Source: Sarcomyxa edulis
Lineage: Eukaryota; Basidiomycota; Agaricomycetes; Agaricales; Mycenaceae
Length of the DNA stretch: 64,000 nt
Reading direction: 5' to 3'
Assembly (NCBI GenBank): GCA_009761415.1
Contig: QUOL01000024.1
Coordinates: forward strand, 62,001 to 126,000
Part shown: piece after piece, positions 58,065 to 64,000 of the stretch
Layout: each line of letters opens with the position of its first letter
Numbering within the stretch: position 1 is the stretch's first letter
The notes under the pieces: model-generated
What the model was told of the DNA's origin: nothing
Database searches by the model: none
The model's input: only the letters and a program-made list of their open reading frames with translations
Translations under genes and position numbers: made by a program

Positions 58065-59211
58065 TTACTTGGCTCCAGTAGCTTTTTTGAGCTGTGCGAG
58101 ACTTTTGTCGATCTCAGCTATGAAGCGGTCCGTAAGTTTCTGGAACTGTGATGAACGTTGGAGACGTTAGTAATCGATATCAGACATACATCGATATGAA
58201 CAAGATAACGAGACAGAAGTACAAGATCCAAGATCCAAAACTTCAGAAACAAATGAAGAAATAAGACGCACCTCTTCCAATTCGATACTACGTTTTTCCC
58301 ATTTACCCCGCTTGACGCTTGCAGCGTGTTGTTTACGGATTTGTATACGGGTGTCTTCAGCTTGACGGTGGGCTGTCGTGTAGAGTGCCGCTCGTGCGTC
58401 TACAGTGGGCCTGAATGAGAGATAAACAAGAAGAGAATCAGGATACGCGTAGAGTGAACACTGAATGCGCAACACGAGATACGCAAGGCATAGAGTAAGA
58501 AGACCAATCGGTAGAGTGCTTACTTTGGAATGGGGATCTTGATAGTCCTATGATCCTGCCTTTGCGGTACGATACCTGGAATTTTAGCAGAGTAGAGTGC
58601 TGTCTCGACGAATTTGATGTTCTACTAAGAGCACAAATAAGCCAGAGTGTAAAAGCACGACACGGCAATCCCTTTCATTCGAAGAAAGGTTTCTCACTCA
58701 CATCTTCTTCAAAGAGCGTAATTAACAACATGGACCCATCTCTGACACCCACAGTCGCCACTTCCTCCAACTTGAGCCCAGTTTCAGGATTCCCAGGTAA
58801 AAACACCCTCACGGGAGCCAACACAGTAGGAGTAACCCTCCCACTAGCTCTAGTCTCAATCGCAGCACATTCCTTCCGGAACCACTCAACAGCATGGGTC
58901 ATTTTTTCTTCAGCTTTCGCATACTCTGCCATCGCCGATTCCGAGGTCAGTTTTTGCTTGGAGCCGGGAACAAGGGAGGAGGTGGAGATGGGTGACAATT
59001 TGGAGGTGCTGGGTGCAAATATGTCATCTTGGGAAGGTGCCGGTTGGGATTTCCGTGAGTCTTTGCCGTTTTTCGATTTCGATACTTTTTTGGCGTATGT
59101 CCGGAAGGCCCCAACGGATGGATGAAGAGTGAATACAGGGAGATGAGTGGAATTTGAGGTAAATAAGGGGTTGATACGCGTGGATTTTGCTGCTCGGACG
59201 AGTAGAGACAT
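58065..59211 (-). CDS. RRF1: Mitochondrial ribosome recycling factor
   Basis: Releases the post-termination mitochondrial ribosome from mRNA, together with EF-G2. The chosen start is the ATG at 59211, giving an Arg/Ser-rich targeting sequence (MSLLVRAAKSTRINPLFTSN); the frame is open to another ATG at 59337, which would add 42 residues. The RRF fold follows: EEKMTHAVEWFRKECAAIET, RASGRVTPTVLAPVRVFLPG, LEEVATVGVRDGSMLLITLF. After an intron come NIKFVETALYSAKIPGIVPQ and DHRTIKIPIPKPTVDARAAL. A long helix with RKQHAASVKRGKWEKRSIEL follows. The last exon ends LAQLKKATGAK before TAA at 58065-58067. Length of about 270 residues suits the family, and the helix-hairpin layout with the GRVTP arginine loop is preserved. 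Confidence 0.9.
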
Positions 59212-59474
59212 GAAGGTTGGATGCAAGGAGTTTGGGGACGTTTCCGGGGAAGACGCGTAGAAGTGGCGTGACAACACACGCCCAGGCAGATTTTCTTCAT
59301 CAGACTCAGCCTTGCTTGTAGCCGGCAAGGATACCATGTGTGGGGCATGTCCACTAGTGTTGTTTTCGTACTATCATTCACCTAGACACGACACTCTGGC
59401 TCGGAATCATCGTCAACGAGGTTTGACGAGTCTTGACATCTTTCATGGCGTAACCTTTTTCTCCTAGGAGGTAC

Positions 59475-60572
59475 TTGCAAGTTCCCATTCCTATCCAACT
59501 CGACCAAGGCAATATAACTGTCACTGGCAATGCTATCGTCAACCTTGATCAGCAAACAGCTACAGAGGAGTTGCTCAAGCCTGAATTCGACGTGTTCTCT
59601 CCACAGCCTTGGTCGAGTGCATTTGAAAAAGCTATCAGGTCAAGAAGGTACGAGCTGGTTGGGTCAGCATGCGCAATTGTGCAACTTCGGAAAAGGTGCG
59701 CCCCTCTAAATCTATCTAGGAAAATGAATCAAGGAACTATCTACAGAGACCCTTTGGATAAGAAATACCTAGACCCTGTTGTACAGGTGACCCGTCAATA
59801 CCTGCTGTAACGGTATCTGGACACGCCGTCTTTCGGTTATACTGTGCATTCGCCAATCCACAGTATGCCCGGATGACGTTACATATTTTATATTCCGCTC
59901 AAGAATCTCCGTAGGCGGACAGTCGTCAGGTTTTGCATCCATCTCACCCATCGTAGGGCTCAGACTTTCGACTGGGTTTCATTCCATAAATCATTCAAAA
60001 CAGACCCGAACGAAAACCGCCAGCCGTTCGATTAGTCTACACAGAAGAAATGCTTCTGCGTCGCAATTTTTGTGGTACGTAAGACACGATGACTTTTGTA
60101 GTCTTCTATGGACTCATGCTTTCGTGTATTCCAAAAGCCGGGTTTGATCGACGTTGGTGAATTCGAATACTGGAACAACTACAAAGGCCGCAAAGGAACA
60201 AGACCGATCGCTCATTGCTGGTTAGCAGAACTTCTGAGACAATGCATTGAATGCGAATGCAATACTGGTGTCATCACAGACGAAGTGGCTTCGATCTTCT
60301 ACGAACAAGCAACTCTCGACCCAGATCCATCTGGGGTCTGCGTAGAGATCCTATCTACTGGATATAGCGTCAGGATGGCTCTTGCATGCCTTATCTGGAA
60401 CGCTGGGCACCGCTGTGGCCTTTGTGTTCTCAACCCTGGCGGATCATTCAGGCCGCTCTTGGGGGTGTCGAATCACTTCGAAAATATTCCTCCTTCGGTG
60501 ACTTTAGATGTCTCAAAATTGTTGCATAACGTTGCGAGGACTTCGATATCTATATCATGCAACGAAACATAG
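59475..60572 (+). CDS. Uncharacterised protein, exon limits uncertain
   Basis: Three stretches of coding-like sequence lie in order on this strand. The first (59475-59788) reads VPIPIQLDQGNITVTGNAIV and ELLKPEFDVFSPQPWSSAFE. The second (59815-59930) reads GHAVFRLYCAFANPQYARMT. The third (60108-60572) begins at an ATG and reads FQKPGLIDVGEFEYWNNYKG, then ELLRQCIECECNTGVITDEV and LACLIWNAGHRCGLCVLNPG. No ATG precedes the first stretch closely, so the true start may be in an upstream exon or the third stretch may be a separate gene of 154 residues. No family was recognised. It diverges from the recycling factor gene at 59211. Confidence 0.4.
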
Positions 60573-60813
60573 TAGAATGGTAGAGACGAATACACCAAAT
60601 GATCATTTCTATTACAATCCGATAAAAGACAGAATATACAGACAACAACCAATACTGGTGGACAAGAAAAGAATGGAATAAGCAAAACACAAGTCCACGA
60701 AATAAGCGAGAAAATTACAAAGAACCATCAGTATGAACCGTCAATAAATCGTCAATAGAAACGCCCAACAAGTCCCAATCATCCTCACAGTCTAAAGCCA
60801 GATAAGAAAAAAA

Positions 60814-62691
60814 TTAGCATCCCGACACCAACGCCCACCCAACTCCAAACCCAACTAGAACCACTCCCCATCGCGCATAGCCAGCGCCACCCAGAGCTCC
60901 ATTAGTGTTACTAGTACCAATCGACCCAGTACTAGGACTGACACTCGCACTTTGACTGACACTCGCCGAACTAGACGACGACGAAGTATCCGAGTCATTA
61001 CTACCGACACCCCCATTCGCCGCACCCGTCACCGGCGTAGTAGTGGCAATAGCTCCAGGGAGCGGAGCTCCACTCGTCGGCGCCTGAGTAGGCGTGCCGA
61101 CATTAGCAGCAACCGTAGTATACGCCCGGACATACGAGATTTCAAAGTAGGCATTATCGTATTTCGGGGACCCTGGACCTACGACGTTGTCGTTGTACTG
61201 GAATAATAAATTTGACGGTTCAATTTGTAGGAAACATGGTTTCTAGGATGGGGCTTACGCAGAGACCCGTAGATCCAGCCGATCCACAAGCAGGTCCGTA
61301 TATCGACGGAACTCCCGCCCTGTCGAAAACTTGAGTAATTAGTAAAGTGATAGTTCAGATCATGCGTACCAATCTCCGCAAAGCGTGATATCCAACACTA
61401 AATTTTGCGGTGTGAAGTATTTTGTAATATTGCATGTGTCTGACGTGTAGCTGGCGGACGGAGGGCCCCACTGGGACAAGTCGACGATGCTGGAGCCTGA
61501 AGTGGACGAATTGACTGTGGCGGCCGTTATTGAGGCAGGAACGTTGGGACGCTAGGCGACGGAACAAGCGTTAGCTGCTGTGTAGGATGGGGAATGGGAT
61601 GAGGGAGACATACACTCCAAAACCAGATACTGTACGCAATACACCATGAGTTTGCATGGTATAGAGTACGGGTAGAGATGTGAACACGTACAATACTCCG
61701 GCAACATCAAACTGCGTCGCCCAAACACCACCGCCTGCTGCTGCAAAGCCACTCTCGTACGAGTTTGGGTGGAGTTCAGAGACGACACATCCTGAGCCAG
61801 TGGAACAGTCTGATAGTACAGAATGACCTGACTATTGATTGAATTAGTGACCACTGAAACAAAACAATATACGCCAACTCACCTGATTCGGCGTATCGAG
61901 GCTATGGGTGCAGCCCGGGAGGGTATGAAGCGCCATTTGATTATTCGGCATAACATTGATAGCTTCAATGATGTCGATCTCGCCATCATCTGGCCATGTC
62001 TGCCAGCTCATTTCAGTTCTCTGAGTACGCAATACATTACAATAGCACATACTTGTCCTTTCGTCCAAAACGCTGGCCACACCTGTCCACGATCATAAGT
62101 GAGCCGTCCAACAGCAAAAACAGCACCACAGCACCACGCACGGAACAACCGTATGGAAGATGCACAGCGTCAATAATCCTGCGGCGCATGCGCATGCGCA
62201 TGCTCACAATTAGGCGGAGTTGGCTTCAATGAACGTAAAAGGAAGACGCACCACAGAGAGCCGACGTCGTACGCTTGCTGTGTGGTGATTCGGACCTGAG
62301 AGCATAATTCGTTGATTTTGATAACTCAGAGGGGGGTTGGGTAGTACACCACCAGCACTACTTACCGTGTTACGCTTCTGATTGAACGCAACATCAGAGG
62401 TATTGTCCACCTTGATGATCGCATTCCCGGCGTTATTGATATAAGCCAGGTGTTGGTTCGTCGCGTCTGCTTCGTCCAACCACCACACATCACCTATACA
62501 ACCTCTCAGCGTTCCATGCAATGCAAATCTCACCACGATCAACGACGAGACGCACCGAGGGTAAGATTATCCCAGGATCCATAGAAATCCCAACCGTTGA
62601 AGAAGTCAGATCCGGAGTAATCCCGCACCAGGTCGTAGCCCTTGGCTGCCAACGTCAAGGCTAATAGTAAGAGGGTATATACTACTCGCAT
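60814..62691 (-). CDS. GH16 family glucanase, probably GPI-anchored
   Basis: Secreted beta-glucan hydrolase or transglycosylase of glycoside hydrolase family 16. The start ATG at 62691 opens a signal peptide ([18 protein letters not shown]) followed at once by [20 protein letters not shown], typical of fungal laminarinase-like GH16. Later exons give [30 protein letters not shown] wording, and the catalytic motif [12 protein letters not shown]: Glu of GEI is the nucleophile and the second Glu the acid/base. C-terminal exons read [20 protein letters not shown] and [17 protein letters not shown] Ser/Thr-rich stalk ([20 protein letters not shown]) and a hydrophobic end ([18 protein letters not shown]) suggest a GPI anchor. 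About nine introns. Substrate is likely beta-1,3(4)-glucan, inferred from the family. Confidence 0.88.
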
Positions 62692-63146
62692 TTCGTCGCA
62701 AGTTGGGTATCAAAGGTATGTAGTACAAGGTTGTTGTACAACTAGCAGTGGTGGTTATGGTTCAAGTGGGGTAAATTCTCAACTCCGGTCAGATGAGCCC
62801 GTAGATAGATAATAATACACGCCTCGATGCATATGGCCATGCAGGCGAATTATTCCCCAGGATGACCGCAAGCGCTGAGACGCATTGATGATGGCAAGTC
62901 CTCGTGTTGAGTGATTTTTGAATTTTTAGAGATGTTCCAAGTAAGGATGAAGGCTCCGCGATCGAGCCGTCGGTGACTCGGTGGCGGTGCACCCTCGAGG
63001 CTCTTTCACTTTTCGGAGTCGGAGGATCTTCTCAACAGCATCTGCTGTACCGGACCACTGCCTCTTTCTCTCTCTCTCTCTCTCCGCAATAATGTGCTAG
63101 AGCCCGATATACCCCTTCATTACCATTACCGTTACCACTAGACAAC
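62692..63146. other. Divergent promoter region
   Basis: About 455 bases between the GH16 and mitochondrial carrier start codons. A CT dinucleotide repeat lies at 63065-63084, 63 bases upstream of the carrier ATG; pyrimidine tracts there are usual in fungal promoters. Confidence 0.55.
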
Positions 63147-64000
63147 ATGGACACCAATGTAGAAACAACCCAGCCGGGTCCATCCTCGCCAACCGTCCGA
63201 GCATTCAAAGAGATCACTTTCGGATCTGTACGTGCATTCAAAAAACCCTAGCTACCGAGTTCCTAATTCAAATTTACTATGATCACTCACTTCTGGGTTT
63301 TGTGTTTGTGCAGATCGCAGGGATAGCTTCGAAAATCTTCGAACACCCATTCGACCTAACCAAAGTCCGTCTTCAATCCCAAGTCCTCCAACCCGCGGAA
63401 TCCACGAGGTATCGGTTTACCGGGCCAGTTGATTGTCTAGTCAAGACATGGAAGAATGAAGGCGTTAGAGGTCTTTATAGAGTGAGTCCTTCCATCCATC
63501 GAAGACATACATACATACATACATACATATACATCCCTCTCATCCTTTGCTTGTGCTTGACAGGGCCTCCCGGCTCCCATCGTCGGAGCTATGGCCGAAA
63601 ACGCATCGATATTTCTCTCATATACCGAACTTCAAAATCTCATCCGATGGACTACGGGTACATCATACCAATCCCAATCCCCTCTATCCCTAGGCCAATT
63701 AGCACTAGCAGGTGCAGGTGCCGGTGCTATCACTAGTTTCATACTGTGCGCATGCCTCTCTTATCTCCCATGTCTTTCTCCATTTCCGAACCAAACATAA
63801 CATAACCTCACCCGCATAGAACACCAATCGAACTAATCAAATGCAAAATGCAAGTCCAAATGCTCGTGTCCCCTCCCCCCACCTCTTCTCCTTCACCCTC
63901 CTCGCGACCCCCCCTCCCAGGCCCCATAACCCTCCTCCGAACCACCATCCAAAACACCGGATTCCGCGGTCTCTGGCTCGGCCAAACCGGAACTCTCATA
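63147..64000 (+). CDS. Mitochondrial ornithine-type carrier, 3'-truncated by window edge
   Basis: Member of the mitochondrial carrier family, most like the fungal ornithine/arginine carriers (ORT1/ARG-13), which exchange ornithine across the inner membrane for arginine synthesis. The ATG at 63147 opens MDTNVETTQPGPSSPTVRAF. After an intron the first carrier signature appears, IFEHPFDLTKVRLQSQ, then GPVDCLVKTWKNEGVRGLYR and GLPAPIVGAMAENASIFLSY. The second repeat begins LALAGAGAGAITSFIL, joined across an intron to TPIELIKCKMQVQMLV. The frame is still open at the right edge in NTGFRGLWLGQTGTLI. The first signature and the MAENAS wording point to the ornithine subgroup. An ATAC microsatellite (63506-63529) lies in the second intron. 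Confidence 0.88.
63506..63529. repeat. ATAC microsatellite in a carrier-gene intron
   Basis: A four-base ATAC/CATA unit is repeated about six times within an intron of the mitochondrial carrier gene. It is probably length-variable and has no expected coding effect. Confidence 0.85.

Overview
The window reads as nuclear DNA of a mushroom-forming basidiomycete (Agaricomycete). Nearly every gene is split by 50-70 base GT-AG introns. Both strands are densely and evenly used. The gene content is typical of that group: a class I hydrophobin, DUF6535 and DUF3433 proteins, a Galpha of the expanded basidiomycete type, a KAR5-like karyogamy protein, GH16, and a GMC-oxidoreductase remnant. I see no CRISPR array, rRNA, convincing tRNA or intact transposon. 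Exon boundaries were read by eye from reading frame, splice dinucleotides and family conservation, so outer limits are firmer than inner ones.

Layout. 1-5.7 kb is an oxidoreductase neighbourhood: aldehyde dehydrogenase (cut by the left edge), a flavin monooxygenase, and the orphan C-terminus of a GMC oxidoreductase. 6.6-9.4 kb holds a DUF3433 membrane protein. 10.5-11.2 kb holds a hydrophobin with a TATA box. 11.4-17.4 kb on the minus strand holds MSH2 (two ACGCGT boxes in its promoter) and the proteasome beta-2 subunit PUP1, which fires head-to-head with an acidic EF-hand-like protein. 19.6-26 kb holds a La-motif/RGG RNA-binding protein and an atypical Galpha. 26.3-31.9 kb holds two PMP3 paralogues flanking a DUF6535 gene that carries a 4-bp duplication frameshift.

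33-39 kb holds a coiled-coil protein of unknown function, a Som1-like small protein, and S-adenosylhomocysteinase on a shared divergent promoter with a CACGTG box. 39.7-46 kb holds an unknown protein, the KAR5-like protein and a poorly resolved Agaricomycete gene. 46.35-51.07 kb holds the most unusual gene: an RBR-type E3 ligase with three CCCH zinc fingers, an RNA-recognition-like region and internally duplicated exon-intron units. 51.4-64 kb holds a Ser-rich low-complexity protein, ATP synthase subunit k, a DUF4048 protein, a mitochondrial ribosome recycling factor, an unknown gene, a GPI-type GH16 glucanase and the start of an ornithine-type mitochondrial carrier.

Most genes are housekeeping (DNA repair, proteasome, methyl cycle, mitochondrial function). 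They are interspersed with lineage-specific genes and decayed pieces, and no operon-like or obvious biosynthetic cluster is present. No wholly new system stands out. The best leads are the CCCH-RBR gene, the Galpha with altered GTPase motifs, the MSH2 promoter boxes, and the frameshifted DUF6535 gene between the PMP3 copies.
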